NCBI RefSeq assembly: GCF_021398715.1
Contig: NZ_CP090347.1
Location: forward strand, 372,001-436,000
Direction: 5' to 3'
DNA: 64,000 bases
Source: Microbacterium binotii
GTDB lineage: Bacteria; Actinomycetota; Actinomycetes; Actinomycetales; Microbacteriaceae
Positions 52,935 through 61,985 of this stretch are shown here, piece by piece. Position numbers and translations under genes: made by a program. The notes beneath the pieces were generated by a model. It was not told the origin of the DNA. It saw nothing but the letters and a program-made list of their open reading frames with translations, and made no database searches. Within the stretch, counting starts at the first letter, position 1, and each line of letters begins with the position of its first letter.

Positions 52935-54455
52935 ATGGGTCGTTACCGCAATCCCATCCTGCCGGGCTGTCACCCGGATCCCAGCATCTGCCGCTTCGGC
53001 GATCGCTACGTGCTGGTCACCTCGAGCTTCGAGTACCTGCCGGGGCTCCCCGTGCACGTCTCGGACGACCTCGTGAACTGGACGCTCGCGGGGCACGTGC
53101 TGCATCGGCCCGGGCAGATCGACCTGTCCGGGCTCACCTCGTCCTCCGGCACGTACGCGCCGACGGTGCGCGAGGTGAACGGGCGGCTCGTCGTGGTGTG
53201 CACGGTCGTCGGGCCCGAGGACGGCGACTGGGCAGGGCGGACCGGCCACTTCCTGGTCACGGCCGACGCCCCGGAGGGCCCATGGTCAGACCCGGTGTGG
53301 ATCGACGGTGTCGGCGGATTCGACCCCTCGATCACGGTCGACGGCGATCGCGTCTGGCTCTGCGGCACGAGGGAGGCCGTCGAGGGCTACTGGCCCGGGC
53401 GCACCGAGGTGTGGGTGGCCGAGCTCGACCTCGCCTCGGGGGCGCTGCTCAGCGCGCCCGTCGTGATCTGGACGGGAGCCGCCGTCGGGGCGGTCTGGGC
53501 CGAGGGGCCGCACCTGCTGCCGCATCCGGATGGCGGCTGGATGCTGCTGGTCGCCGAGGGCGGCACCGACCTCGAGCACGCGGTGTGCGTCGCATACGCC
53601 GATCGCATCGAAGGTCCGTACGCGGGGGATGTGGGAAATCCCCGCCTCTCGCACCGCGATCTCGGGCCCGTGGCGCCGATCGTCGCCGTGGGGCACGCCG
53701 ACCTGGTGGACGACATCGAGGGCCGCAGTTGGGCGACGGTGCTGGCGCTGCACCCGGTCGATGGGCGCCGGGGGATCCTCGGCCGGCGAACCTCGCTCGT
53801 GCCGGTCGGGTGGGCCGACGGCCGTCCACTCTTCGCACCGGGCATCGGGCGGGTCGAGGAAGTGGTGACGGCGGAAGGCGTGCCGGATCAGCGGCCGTGG
53901 CCGACCCGTGTCGAGGAGCGCTTCACGACCGAGCGCCTCGACCTCGAGTGGAACGGCGCCGGCCGCCTCCCGGAGGAGATCGCGACCTGGGGCACCGACG
54001 GTCTGCTGCTCCCCGGGGGCGCCGAGCCGTCGAAGACGGCGGGGGTCTCGTTCCTCGGCCGACGGCTGCCCGACGAGAACAGCGAGGCGTCGCTGCGCCT
54101 GCGGATCGCTCCCGCGGACGACGGGTTCCGTGCGGGCGTGCTGCTGCGGGTCTCCGACGCTCAGCAGCTGGAGTTGTCGGTGACCGGCGCGGGAGAGGCG
54201 ATCGCCGTGCTCGCCGGAGCCGAGATCGGACGCTTGCCGCTCGGACGCGACGCCGTCGGCGACGAACTCGAGCTCACCGTCCGCATCCGGAACCTCACGG
54301 CGCGGCTCTTCGTGGGCGAGGAGGAGGTGGCCTTCTGCGAGCTCGACGTGCTGGCTCCCCAGCCGCCGCGGGGGTTCATCGGCGCCTGGGTGGGGCCGGT
54401 GGCGGTCGGCTCGGGTGAGGCCCGCATCACGCGCTTCGCGCTCAGCGCGGGCTGA
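52935..54455 (+). CDS. Intracellular GH43 beta-xylosidase
   Basis: This 506-aa glycosidase has the start MGRYRNPILPGCHPDPSICR of xylosidase-type GH43 enzymes. The catalytic triad is Asp15 (HPDPS), Asp130 (GFDPS) and Glu190 (AEGPH). A beta-sandwich domain (about residues 320-506) follows the five-blade propeller, as in the subfamily 11/12 xylosidases. There is no signal peptide, so it degrades imported xylo-oligosaccharides. AAGGAG precedes ATG 52935. It follows the LacI gene and overlaps the convergent ROK gene by 14 bp. Confidence 0.92.
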   Translation: MGRYRNPILPGCHPDPSICRFGDRYVLVTSSFEYLPGLPVHVSDDLVNWTLAGHVLHRPGQIDLSGLTSSSGTYAPTVREVNGRLVVVCTVVGPEDGDWAGRTGHFLVTADAPEGPWSDPVWIDGVGGFDPSITVDGDRVWLCGTREAVEGYWPGRTEVWVAELDLASGALLSAPVVIWTGAAVGAVWAEGPHLLPHPDGGWMLLVAEGGTDLEHAVCVAYADRIEGPYAGDVGNPRLSHRDLGPVAPIVAVGHADLVDDIEGRSWATVLALHPVDGRRGILGRRTSLVPVGWADGRPLFAPGIGRVEEVVTAEGVPDQRPWPTRVEERFTTERLDLEWNGAGRLPEEIATWGTDGLLLPGGAEPSKTAGVSFLGRRLPDENSEASLRLRIAPADDGFRAGVLLRVSDAQQLELSVTGAGEAIAVLAGAEIGRLPLGRDAVGDELELTVRIRNLTARLFVGEEEVAFCELDVLAPQPPRGFIGAWVGPVAVGSGEARITRFALSAG

Positions 54456-55599
54456 ACTCCGAGGGGTCGGCGAGGAGGTCGGCGAAGGCGAGTTCGCCGG
54501 CCCCGATCAGCAGTCGGTCCTCGGCGAGCGAGGCGAGGCGCAGCTCGAGGGTTTCCGCGCACGCGGGCATCGCCTGGGCGCGCACCGCGTCGCCGAGTGC
54601 GCCCAGATCGCTCGCGCACAACGCCGCGAGGAACCCGCCGAGCACGACGACGCTCGGGTTGAGGACGTTCACCGCGTTCGCCAGTGCCGTCGCGAGGATC
54701 CGCTGCTGCCGTTCGATCTCGGCACGGGCGTCCCCGGATGCGGCGGCGACCGCATCCGTGAGCTGCGCGTCGTCGGCATCGCTCAGGCCGAGGGCGGCGA
54801 GCAGGAGCGAGCGGTTGACCTCGTCCTCCAGGACGCCGCCGGGCACCTGTCGGTCCGCCGCATCCTCGATCCCGGGGCGGTTCTGCCCGAACTCGCCCGC
54901 GTATCCGCCCGTGCCGGCGAGCGGGTTGCCGGCGACGATCACGCCGCCGCCGATGCCGCTCGCGCCGCCGTTGAGGTAGACGACGTCCGCCGTGCCGCGG
55001 GCGGCGCCGAACAGGTGCTCGGCGAGCACGCCGAGACTCGCGTCGTTGCCGATGGCGGTGGGAAGCCCCGTGGCCTCGCGGATGAGATCGGCCAGGGGGA
55101 CGTCGCGCCATCCGAGGTGAGGGGCGTCGCGCACGAGACCGTCGCCGGTGCGGACGAGTCCGGGGACGGCCAGACCGACGCCCACGATGCGGTGGCCGGC
55201 GAGCTCCGTTCGCTGCCAGCGGTCGATGTGCTCGGTCACGAGCGCCGCGGTCTCGGCGGGCGAGGGGGCCTCGGCCATCGTGACGCGCGCGCGGACGGGG
55301 ATGGAGAGATCGAGCCCGACCGCGGCGAGGGTGACGGCGTCGACCTCCGGGTTGACCGCGATCGCCACCGTGCGCGACTGCGCGGCGACGATGGGGGAGG
55401 GACGTCCGGCGCGCCTCGCCGGGTCCGGCGCCTTCTCGGCGACGAGCTGCTGCGCCGTGAGCTCGGCGACGAGGGCTGCGACCGTCGAGCGGTTCAGCCC
55501 CGTCGCCTCGGTGAGGGCGGCACGCGAGAGGGCGCCCTCGCGGTGTACGAGTCGAAGGATGCGGGAGAGGTTGCGCTGCCGCATGCCGATGGCGTCCAT
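54442..55599 (-). CDS. ROK-family xylose repressor
   Basis: This 385-aa regulator (XylR type) probably represses the divergent xylA gene and is released by xylose. The helix-turn-helix is LSRAALTEATGLNRSTVAAL (about residues 24-43), and the ROK domain follows with VGVGLAVPGLV, GNDASLGVLAEHLFGAARGT and NGGASGIGGGVI. Unlike the first ROK protein, the zinc site is lost: the His is Gln (GEFGQNRPG) and the CxCGxxGC cluster is absent. ATG 55599 lies 6 nt after TACACT (plus 55606-55611), so a leaderless mRNA is possible. Confidence 0.88.
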   Translation of the reverse strand: MDAIGMRQRNLSRILRLVHREGALSRAALTEATGLNRSTVAALVAELTAQQLVAEKAPDPARRAGRPSPIVAAQSRTVAIAVNPEVDAVTLAAVGLDLSIPVRARVTMAEAPSPAETAALVTEHIDRWQRTELAGHRIVGVGLAVPGLVRTGDGLVRDAPHLGWRDVPLADLIREATGLPTAIGNDASLGVLAEHLFGAARGTADVVYLNGGASGIGGGVIVAGNPLAGTGGYAGEFGQNRPGIEDAADRQVPGGVLEDEVNRSLLLAALGLSDADDAQLTDAVAAASGDARAEIERQQRILATALANAVNVLNPSVVVLGGFLAALCASDLGALGDAVRAQAMPACAETLELRLASLAEDRLLIGAGELAFADLLADPSEFSPR

Positions 55600-55605
55600 G
55601 GCTCC

Positions 55606-55634
55606 AGTGTAGTAAGTTGCGAATAACAACATAT
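55606..55634. promoter_or_regulatory. Regulatory region between the ROK repressor and xylA
   Basis: The 60-bp gap contains the minus-strand -10 box TACACT (plus 55606-55611) and the AT-rich GTTGCGAATAACAAC (55616-55630), where GTTG and CAAC are inverted around 7 bp. In other actinobacteria and bacilli the XylR operator is a similar AT-rich dyad. It is the probable ROK operator for both divergent genes. Confidence 0.55.
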
Positions 55635-55659
55635 CCGCCTCGCATCGCGAAGGAGCGTC

Positions 55660-56850
55660 ATGCCCGCCCCCACTCCCGCCGACAAGTTCTCGTTCGGTCT
55701 CTGGACCATCGGATACAACGGCACCGACCCGTTCGGCGGACCGACCCGTCCGGCCCTCGACGTCGTCCACGCCGTCGAGAAGCTCGCAGAGCTCGGCGCC
55801 TACGGACTCACTTTCCACGACGACGACCTGTTCGCCTTCGGCTCCACCGACGCCGAGCGTCAGAAGCAGATCGATCGCCTCAAGGGCGCCCTGGCCGACA
55901 CCGGCCTGATCATCCCGATGGTCACCACGAACCTCTTCTCGGCCCCCGTCTTCAAGGACGGCGGCTTCACCGCCAACGACCGCGACGTGCGCCGCTACGC
56001 GCTGCGCAAGGTGTTCCGCCAGCTCGACCTGGGTGCGGAGCTCGGCGCCAAGACCTTCGTCATGTGGGGCGGCCGTGAGGGCGCCGAGTACGACAGCGCG
56101 AAGGACATCCGCGCGGCCCTCGAGCGTTACCGCGAGGCCGTCAACCTCCTCGGCGACTACGTCACCGACAAGGGCTACGACATCAAGTTCGCCATCGAGC
56201 CGAAGCCGAACGAGCCCCGCGGCGACATCCTGCTGCCGACGCTCGGCCACGCGATCGCCTTCATCGACTCGCTCGAGCGCCCCGAGCTCGTGGGTTTGAA
56301 CCCCGAGGTCGGGCACGAGCAGATGGCAGGACTCAACTTCGCCGCAGGCATCGCCCAGGCCCTGTACCACGGCAAGCTCTTCCACATCGATCTCAACGGC
56401 CAGCGCGGCATCAAGTACGACCAGGACCTCGTGTTCGGACACGGCGACCTGCACAACGCGTTCGCGCTCGTCGATCTGCTCGAGAACGGCGGCCCGGGCG
56501 GCGTTCCGGCGTACGACGGTCCCCGTCACTTCGACTACAAGCCGAGCCGCACCGAGGACGAGAAGGGCGTGTGGGAATCGGCTGCGGCCAACATGCGCAC
56601 GTACCTCCTCCTGAAGGAGCGCGCCGCCGCCTTCCGTGCCGACCCCGAGGTGCAGGAGGCGCTCGCCGCCGCCAAGGTCCCCGAGCTGTCGGTGCCGACC
56701 CTGGGCGAGGGCGAGACCTACGAGCAGTTCCTCGCCGACCGCTCGGCCTACGAGGACTTCGACACCGACGCCTACATGGGCGGCAAGGGCGGCGGCTTCG
56801 TGCGCCTGCAGCAGCTCGCGACCGAGCACCTGCTGGGCGCCCGCGGCTGA
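55660..56850 (+). CDS. xylA: Xylose isomerase
   Basis: This 396-aa enzyme converts D-xylose to D-xylulose. The catalytic residues of actinobacterial xylose isomerases are at the expected places: His53 and Asp56 in FHDDDLF, Glu180 and Lys182 in [12 protein letters not shown]. The metal-binding segments [13 protein letters not shown] and LFHIDLNGQ are present. AAGGAG precedes ATG 55660. It is followed by xylB after a long hairpin and is divergent from a ROK repressor. Confidence 0.97.
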   Translation: MPAPTPADKFSFGLWTIGYNGTDPFGGPTRPALDVVHAVEKLAELGAYGLTFHDDDLFAFGSTDAERQKQIDRLKGALADTGLIIPMVTTNLFSAPVFKDGGFTANDRDVRRYALRKVFRQLDLGAELGAKTFVMWGGREGAEYDSAKDIRAALERYREAVNLLGDYVTDKGYDIKFAIEPKPNEPRGDILLPTLGHAIAFIDSLERPELVGLNPEVGHEQMAGLNFAAGIAQALYHGKLFHIDLNGQRGIKYDQDLVFGHGDLHNAFALVDLLENGGPGGVPAYDGPRHFDYKPSRTEDEKGVWESAAANMRTYLLLKERAAAFRADPEVQEALAAAKVPELSVPTLGEGETYEQFLADRSAYEDFDTDAYMGGKGGGFVRLQQLATEHLLGARG

Positions 56851-56901
56851 CGCACCCGCATCCCGCGCGGCCGCCGGGACCCATGTCCCGCTCGCCGCAC
56901 T

Positions 56902-56957
56902 CCGTGTCCCACTTTCCGCAGGATTCGACTCCGAAGACCGCGGGAAGTGGGACACGG
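56902..56957 (+). promoter_or_regulatory. 18-bp hairpin between xylA and xylB
   Basis: CCGTGTCCCACTT (56902-56914) pairs exactly with AAGTGGGACACGG (56945-56957), and CCGC pairs with GCGG after one T:G position, giving an 18-bp stem with a 20-nt loop. It sits in the 170-bp gap between two co-directional genes. It is either a terminator of xylA or a stem that sets the ratio of xylA to xylB mRNA. Confidence 0.7.
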
Positions 56958-57020
56958 TGCCCAGCGGATGCGGGAGGCGCCCTCTGAAGAAGCAGATGTC
57001 CTGAGCAAGAAGGAGCAGCG

Positions 57021-58322
57021 ATGACGCTGGTGTTGGGGGTCGATTCGTCGACCCAGTCGTGCAAGGTCGTCGTGATCGACGCGGAATCGGGCGCGATCGT
57101 GCGCACGGGCCGCGCGAGTCATCCCGACGGCACCGAGGTCGATCCCGCCGCGTGGTGGGAGGCCCTGCAGGCAGCCATCGCGGATGCGGGCGGCCTCGAC
57201 GACATCGCCGCGTGGTCCATCGGCGGGCAGCAGCACGGGATGGTCGCGCTGGATGCCGACGGCCGCGTCATCCGTCCGGCCCTGCTGTGGAACGACACCC
57301 GCTCCGGCGGCGCGGCAGCCCAGCTGACCGCCGAGTTCGGTGCCCCGGCGCTCGCCGAGCGCACGGGTCTCGTACCGGTCGCCTCCTTCACCATCACGAA
57401 GCTGCGGTGGCTGCGCGACAACGAACCCGAGAACGCGGCGCGCGTGGCCGCCGTCGCGCTGCCGCACGACTGGCTCACCTGGCGTCTGCGCGGCTATGGC
57501 CCCGCGGGCGAGAGTGCGCTCGGTCCGGTGCTCGACGAGCTCGTGACCGACCGCTCCGACGCCTCCGGAACCGGCTACTGGTCGCCCGAGACGGGCGGCT
57601 ACGACAGGGAGCTGCTCGTCGCCGCTCTCGGTCACGACGCACTCCTGCCGCGCGTGCTCGGCCCCGACGAGTGGGTGACGGATGCGGCGGGCCGCCGCGT
57701 CGGTCCCGGCGCCGGCGACAACGCGGGCGCCGCCCTCGGCGTCGGCGCGGTCCCGGGCGATGCGATCGTCTCCATCGGCACCTCGGGCACGGTGTTCGCC
57801 GTCAGCGCCGAGCGCACGATCGACGCGACCGGCACGGTGGCCGGATTCGCCGACGCATCGGGCAACTTCCTTCCCATCGTCGTGACCCTCAACGCCGCGC
57901 GGGTGCTCGACGCCATCGCCCGGCTGCTCGGGGTCGACCACGCCGAGCTCAGCGCGCTCGCGCTGACGGCGGAGCCCGGGTCCGGCGGGCTGCGACTCAT
58001 CCCCTACTTCGAGGGCGAGCGCACCCCCAACCTTCCGGACGCGACCGCGTCCCTGGAGGGAATGACGCTCGCCTCGACGACGCGGGCGAACCTCGCCCGC
58101 GCGGCGGTGGAGGGCATGCTGTCCGGTCTCGGCGCGGGCCTCGACGCCCTCCGCGGGCTCGGCGTGCCGCTCGAACGCGTGCTTCTGATCGGAGGTGCTG
58201 CCCAGTCCGAGGCGGTGCGCCGCGTCGCTCCCGCGGTCTTCGGGCTGCCGGTCGAGGTTCCCGAGCCGGGGGAGTACGTCGCGCTGGGTGCCGCACGCCA
58301 GGCCGCCGGCACGCTCGGGTGA
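57021..58322 (+). CDS. xylB: Xylulokinase
   Basis: This 433-aa FGGY-family sugar kinase phosphorylates D-xylulose to xylulose-5-phosphate for the pentose phosphate pathway. The N-terminal ATPase motif [33 protein letters not shown], the catalytic Asp in [13 protein letters not shown] and the C-terminal [17 protein letters not shown] are visible. It is somewhat shorter than typical XylB (about 480-500 aa) but no motif is missing. AAGGAGCAGCG precedes ATG 57021. Confidence 0.93.
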   Translation: MTLVLGVDSSTQSCKVVVIDAESGAIVRTGRASHPDGTEVDPAAWWEALQAAIADAGGLDDIAAWSIGGQQHGMVALDADGRVIRPALLWNDTRSGGAAAQLTAEFGAPALAERTGLVPVASFTITKLRWLRDNEPENAARVAAVALPHDWLTWRLRGYGPAGESALGPVLDELVTDRSDASGTGYWSPETGGYDRELLVAALGHDALLPRVLGPDEWVTDAAGRRVGPGAGDNAGAALGVGAVPGDAIVSIGTSGTVFAVSAERTIDATGTVAGFADASGNFLPIVVTLNAARVLDAIARLLGVDHAELSALALTAEPGSGGLRLIPYFEGERTPNLPDATASLEGMTLASTTRANLARAAVEGMLSGLGAGLDALRGLGVPLERVLLIGGAAQSEAVRRVAPAVFGLPVEVPEPGEYVALGAARQAAGTLG

Positions 58323-58400
58323 GAGTCGGACGGACCGGATGCGGCCCGTCCGGTCCGTCCTCACAGCGCCCACCGAGCGGGCACCCGTACGGTCGGAGGC

Positions 58401-59096
58401 ATGAAGGTGCCGCTCGAGCAGCAACAGGTCATGATGTCCCCCGCGCAGTTGCGCGAGGTGCGCGACGAACTGCAGCGATTCCTCCTCGAGTACCGCTTCG
58501 GCATGCAGGAGATCGAGACCAAGATCTCGATCCTGCGGGACGAGTTCCTCCACATGCACGAGTACAACCCGATCGAGCACGTCACCAGCCGCTTGAAGTC
58601 GCCCGACAGTCTCGTCGACAAGGTGACGCGCAAGGGCATCCCGTCGGACTTCGCCTCGATCCGTGAGCACATCACCGACATCGCCGGCGTGCGCGTCACG
58701 TGCAGCTTCACGACCGATGCGTACCGGCTCTTCGATCTGCTGACCCAGCAGGACGACATCACGGTGCGCACCGTGAAGGACTACATCGCCACGCCCAAGG
58801 AGAACGGCTACAAGAGCCTTCACGCGATCGTCGAGGTGCCCGTCTTCCTCTCCACCGGCCCGGTACGGGTTCCGGTCGAAGTGCAGTTCCGCACGATCGC
58901 GATGGATTTCTGGGCGAGTCTCGAGCACAAGATCTACTACAAGTACGACCGCCAGGTGCCGATGGGGCTCACCGAGAGCCTGCGCGACGCGGCCGAGACC
59001 GCGGCGGCGCTGGACGAGCGGATGGAACGACTGCACCGCGAGGTGCACGGCGAGCAGGGACACACGGCCAGCCCGCCGAACGTCATCCGCGTCTGA
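58401..59096 (+). CDS. Small alarmone synthetase (RelQ-like)
   Basis: This 231-aa protein contains only a RelA/SpoT synthetase domain and would make (p)ppGpp from ATP and GTP or GDP. Motifs are TRKGIPSDFASIREHITDIA (the nucleotide-binding loop), AGVRVTCSFTTDAYRLFDLL, NGYKSLHAIV and VEVQFRTIAMDFWASLEHKI. There is no hydrolase or regulatory domain, as in RelQ/RelP. ATG 58401 has TACGGT (58388-58393) 7 nt upstream; GGAGG is only 1 nt away and too close to act as a ribosome site, so a leaderless mRNA is likely. Confidence 0.9.
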   Translation: MKVPLEQQQVMMSPAQLREVRDELQRFLLEYRFGMQEIETKISILRDEFLHMHEYNPIEHVTSRLKSPDSLVDKVTRKGIPSDFASIREHITDIAGVRVTCSFTTDAYRLFDLLTQQDDITVRTVKDYIATPKENGYKSLHAIVEVPVFLSTGPVRVPVEVQFRTIAMDFWASLEHKIYYKYDRQVPMGLTESLRDAAETAAALDERMERLHREVHGEQGHTASPPNVIRV

Positions 59097-59122
59097 GGCT
59101 CGGGCGCGATTAGGCTCGGCGC

Positions 59123-59602
59123 GTGGACGCCGTGGCCGAACTCCTGGATGCGACCCGTCGCGAGCTGGGCGACGTGCCGCGCGAGGCGCTGGGCGTGTGG
59201 CGCAGCCGCCGCATCCTCGGTATCCCGGCGGCGCCGCGCATCGTGTCCGCGGGCTCGGCCTGGCACCTGGGCGTGCTGCTGCTGACGGAGGACGCCGTGC
59301 TCGCGACGGGCGAGATCGTCCGCGCGCGCGAAGAGGTGCGCCGCGGCTTCGCGGCCGAGTCGCAGCGGGAGCGGGCAGCGATCGCCGCGGCCGCCTTCCG
59401 GGGCGGATTCGCCGAAGGGCAGAGCGTGCACGTCGGCTGGGAGCCGATCGATCCGGCAGCGGTGGACGCCGCATCCTCACCGCTGCGCCTCGGCGCCGAC
59501 GGGCCCCTCGTGCGCTGGAGCGCGGCCGGCGAATTCATGCCGCTTCGCGCGTACCTCGCCGAGCGCGTAGCCCTCGCCCGCACACCGCCCGCGGGAGCGT
59601 GA
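59123..59602 (+). CDS. Hypothetical protein
   Basis: This 159-aa soluble protein is not recognised. It has a strand-rich centre (APRIVSAGSAWHLGVLLLTE followed by DAVLATGEIVRAREEVRRGF) and a helical, arginine-rich middle. No signal or membrane segment is seen. GTG 59123 lies exactly 6 nt after TAGGCT (59111-59116) with no ribosome site, which supports it as a real leaderless gene. It is 26 nt after the alarmone synthetase gene. Confidence 0.65.
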   Translation: MDAVAELLDATRRELGDVPREALGVWRSRRILGIPAAPRIVSAGSAWHLGVLLLTEDAVLATGEIVRAREEVRRGFAAESQRERAAIAAAAFRGGFAEGQSVHVGWEPIDPAAVDAASSPLRLGADGPLVRWSAAGEFMPLRAYLAERVALARTPPAGA

Positions 59603-59759
59603 TCTCGCCGTCGGATCCGGAGTCCTCGCAGCGGTCCGCGTCAAGCCCTGCGCCGGCCTCACCTTGATGAGCCATGCTCCGATGGTGACCGATGATTCCG
59701 CGCCCTCCGCGTCCACTAGGGTGAAATCCCCCTCATCCGAAGCCTCAGGAGGCGACGAC

Positions 59760-61973
59760 GTGCACACCTGGCCCGGATCGGCTTATCCCTTGGGGGCGAC
59801 GTACGACGGGAACGGTACGAACTTCGCGCTCTTCAGCGAAGGGGCAGAACGCGTCGAGCTGTGCCTGTTCGACGACGATGATGTCGAGACGCGTCTCGAC
59901 ATCATCGAGGTCGACGCGTTCGTCTGGCACGCCTACCTGCCCAACGTCGGCCCGGGGCAGCGCTACGGCTACCGCGTGCACGGTCCGTACGATCCCGCGT
60001 CGGGCCAGCGGTTCAACCCCAACAAGCTGCTGCTCGACCCGTACGCGAAGGCCGTCGACGGCCAGATCGACTGGGACCAGTCGCTCTTCGGCTACAACTT
60101 CGGCGACCCGGATTCGCGCAACGACGACGACTCCGCCGCGCACATGATGAAGGCCGTCGTCATCAATCCCTTCTTCGACTGGGGCGGCGACCGCCAGCCG
60201 AAGACGCCCTACTCGGAGACCTTCATCTACGAGGCTCACGTGAAGGGCCTCACCAAGCTCCATCCCGGGATCCCCGAGGAGATCCGCGGCACGTACAGCG
60301 CGATCGCGCATCCGGTCATCATCGAGCACCTCAAGAAGCTCGGCGTGACCGCCATCGAGCTCATGCCCGTGCACCAGTTCGTCGACGACGACACCCTGCA
60401 GCAGAAGGGGCTGTCGAACTACTGGGGCTACAACACCATCGCGTTCCTCGCGCCGCAGAACACGTACTCCTCCACGGGCGGCAGCGGGCAGCAGGTGCAG
60501 GAGTTCAAGGGCATGGTGCGGGCGCTGCACGCGGCCGGCATCGAAGTCATCCTCGACGTGGTCTACAACCACACGGCCGAGGGCAACCACCTCGGGCCGA
60601 CCCTGTCGATGAAGGGCATCGACAACGAGGCGTACTACCGCCTCGAAGCCGACGACAAGCGGTACTACACGGACTACACCGGCACGGGCAACAGCCTCAA
60701 CGTCGGCAATCCCCACGCGCTGCAGCTGATCATGGATTCGCTGCGCTACTGGGTGCTCGAGATGCACGTCGACGGCTTCCGGTTCGATCTTGCCGCCACC
60801 CTCGCACGCGAGTTCTACGAGGTCGACCGCCTCGCCGCCTTCTTCGAGCTCGTGCAGCAGGATCCGATCGTCAGCCAGGTCAAGCTCATCGCCGAGCCGT
60901 GGGATGTGGGACCCGGCGGATACCAGGTGGGCAACTTCCCGCCGCAGTGGACCGAGTGGAACGGCAAGTACCGCGACACGGTGCGCGACTTCTGGCGCGG
61001 CGAGCCGGCCACGCTCGGCGAGTTCGCCTCCCGGCTCACCGGTTCCGCAGACCTCTACGAGAACTCCGGGCGGCGGCCCGTCGCATCCGTGAACTTCGTG
61101 ACCGCACACGACGGGTTCACCCTGCGCGACCTCGTCTCGTACAACGAGAAGCACAACGACGCGAACGGCGAGGACGGCAACGACGGCGAATCGCACAATC
61201 GCTCGTACAACTTCGGCGTCGAGGGTCCGACCGACGACGTCGAGGTGCTGACGCTGCGTGCCCGCGCCCAGCGCAACTTCATCGCGACGCTGCTGCTCAG
61301 CCAGGGCATCCCGATGCTCCTGCACGGCGATGAGCTCGGCCGCACGCAGGGCGGCAACAACAACGGCTACGCGCAGGACAACGAGATCACGTGGGTCGAC
61401 TGGGAGAACGTCGACCTTCCCCTCATCGAGTTCACCGCGGCGCTGTCGCGTCTCCGCCGCGATCACCCCACGTTCCGTCGCAGCCGCTTCTTCGACGGCC
61501 GTCCGGTGCTGCAGGAAGAGGACGCGCCCGTCCCCGACATCGTGTGGCTGCGTCCCGACGGCACGCCCATGCGTCCCGAGGACTGGGACTCCGGCTTCGG
61601 CCGTGCCGTCGGCGTCTTCCTCAACGGCAACGGCATCCGCGAACGCGATCGCCGGGGCGAGCAGATCATCGACAGTCACTTCATCGTGCTCTTCAACGCC
61701 GGCGATGAGCCGGTGGAGTTCACGCTGCCGAACGTCGACTTCTCGCCCGAGTGGGACGTGCTCGTCGACACCGCCGGCAACCGTGCCGACTCGGAGCCCG
61801 TCCGCCCGGGGGATGTGCTGCCGGTCGAGACGAAGTCGCTCATCGTGCTGCGCGAGCACCACGAGAGTGAGGCAGAGCCCGATCACTCGGTCGCCGCATC
61901 CCTGACGCAGAACCTCACGGTCCCTGTCGACGAGGTGCCCGGCGCTGCTCCCAAGTCCGAGCTCCCGCACTGA
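59760..61973 (+). CDS. glgX: Glycogen debranching enzyme GlgX/TreX
   Basis: This 737-aa GH13 enzyme cleaves alpha-1,6 branches of glycogen or phosphorylase-limit dextrin. It has the N-terminal CBM48-like domain (PLGATYDGNGTNFALFSEGA) and the catalytic triad Asp343 (FRFDLA), Glu379 (AEPWD) and Asp451 (TAHDGF). I use GTG 59760 because AGGAGG (59747-59752) is spaced 7 nt upstream and the protein then begins like other GlgX enzymes; a 32-codon upstream extension from 59664 is Ser/Pro-rich and unlike the family. It is followed 12 nt later by treY. Confidence 0.93.
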   Translation: MHTWPGSAYPLGATYDGNGTNFALFSEGAERVELCLFDDDDVETRLDIIEVDAFVWHAYLPNVGPGQRYGYRVHGPYDPASGQRFNPNKLLLDPYAKAVDGQIDWDQSLFGYNFGDPDSRNDDDSAAHMMKAVVINPFFDWGGDRQPKTPYSETFIYEAHVKGLTKLHPGIPEEIRGTYSAIAHPVIIEHLKKLGVTAIELMPVHQFVDDDTLQQKGLSNYWGYNTIAFLAPQNTYSSTGGSGQQVQEFKGMVRALHAAGIEVILDVVYNHTAEGNHLGPTLSMKGIDNEAYYRLEADDKRYYTDYTGTGNSLNVGNPHALQLIMDSLRYWVLEMHVDGFRFDLAATLAREFYEVDRLAAFFELVQQDPIVSQVKLIAEPWDVGPGGYQVGNFPPQWTEWNGKYRDTVRDFWRGEPATLGEFASRLTGSADLYENSGRRPVASVNFVTAHDGFTLRDLVSYNEKHNDANGEDGNDGESHNRSYNFGVEGPTDDVEVLTLRARAQRNFIATLLLSQGIPMLLHGDELGRTQGGNNNGYAQDNEITWVDWENVDLPLIEFTAALSRLRRDHPTFRRSRFFDGRPVLQEEDAPVPDIVWLRPDGTPMRPEDWDSGFGRAVGVFLNGNGIRERDRRGEQIIDSHFIVLFNAGDEPVEFTLPNVDFSPEWDVLVDTAGNRADSEPVRPGDVLPVETKSLIVLREHHESEAEPDHSVAASLTQNLTVPVDEVPGAAPKSELPH

Positions 61974-61985
61974 CCCGGAGGACGC

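Noticed and set aside
57021..58322. Truncated or frameshifted xylB
   Set aside because: The protein is shorter than average but keeps all FGGY motifs from start to end, with a normal start and stop.
59664..59759. Longer GlgX start
   Set aside because: The extra 32 residues are Ser/Pro-rich and unlike GlgX, while GTG 59760 has AGGAGG at ideal spacing.
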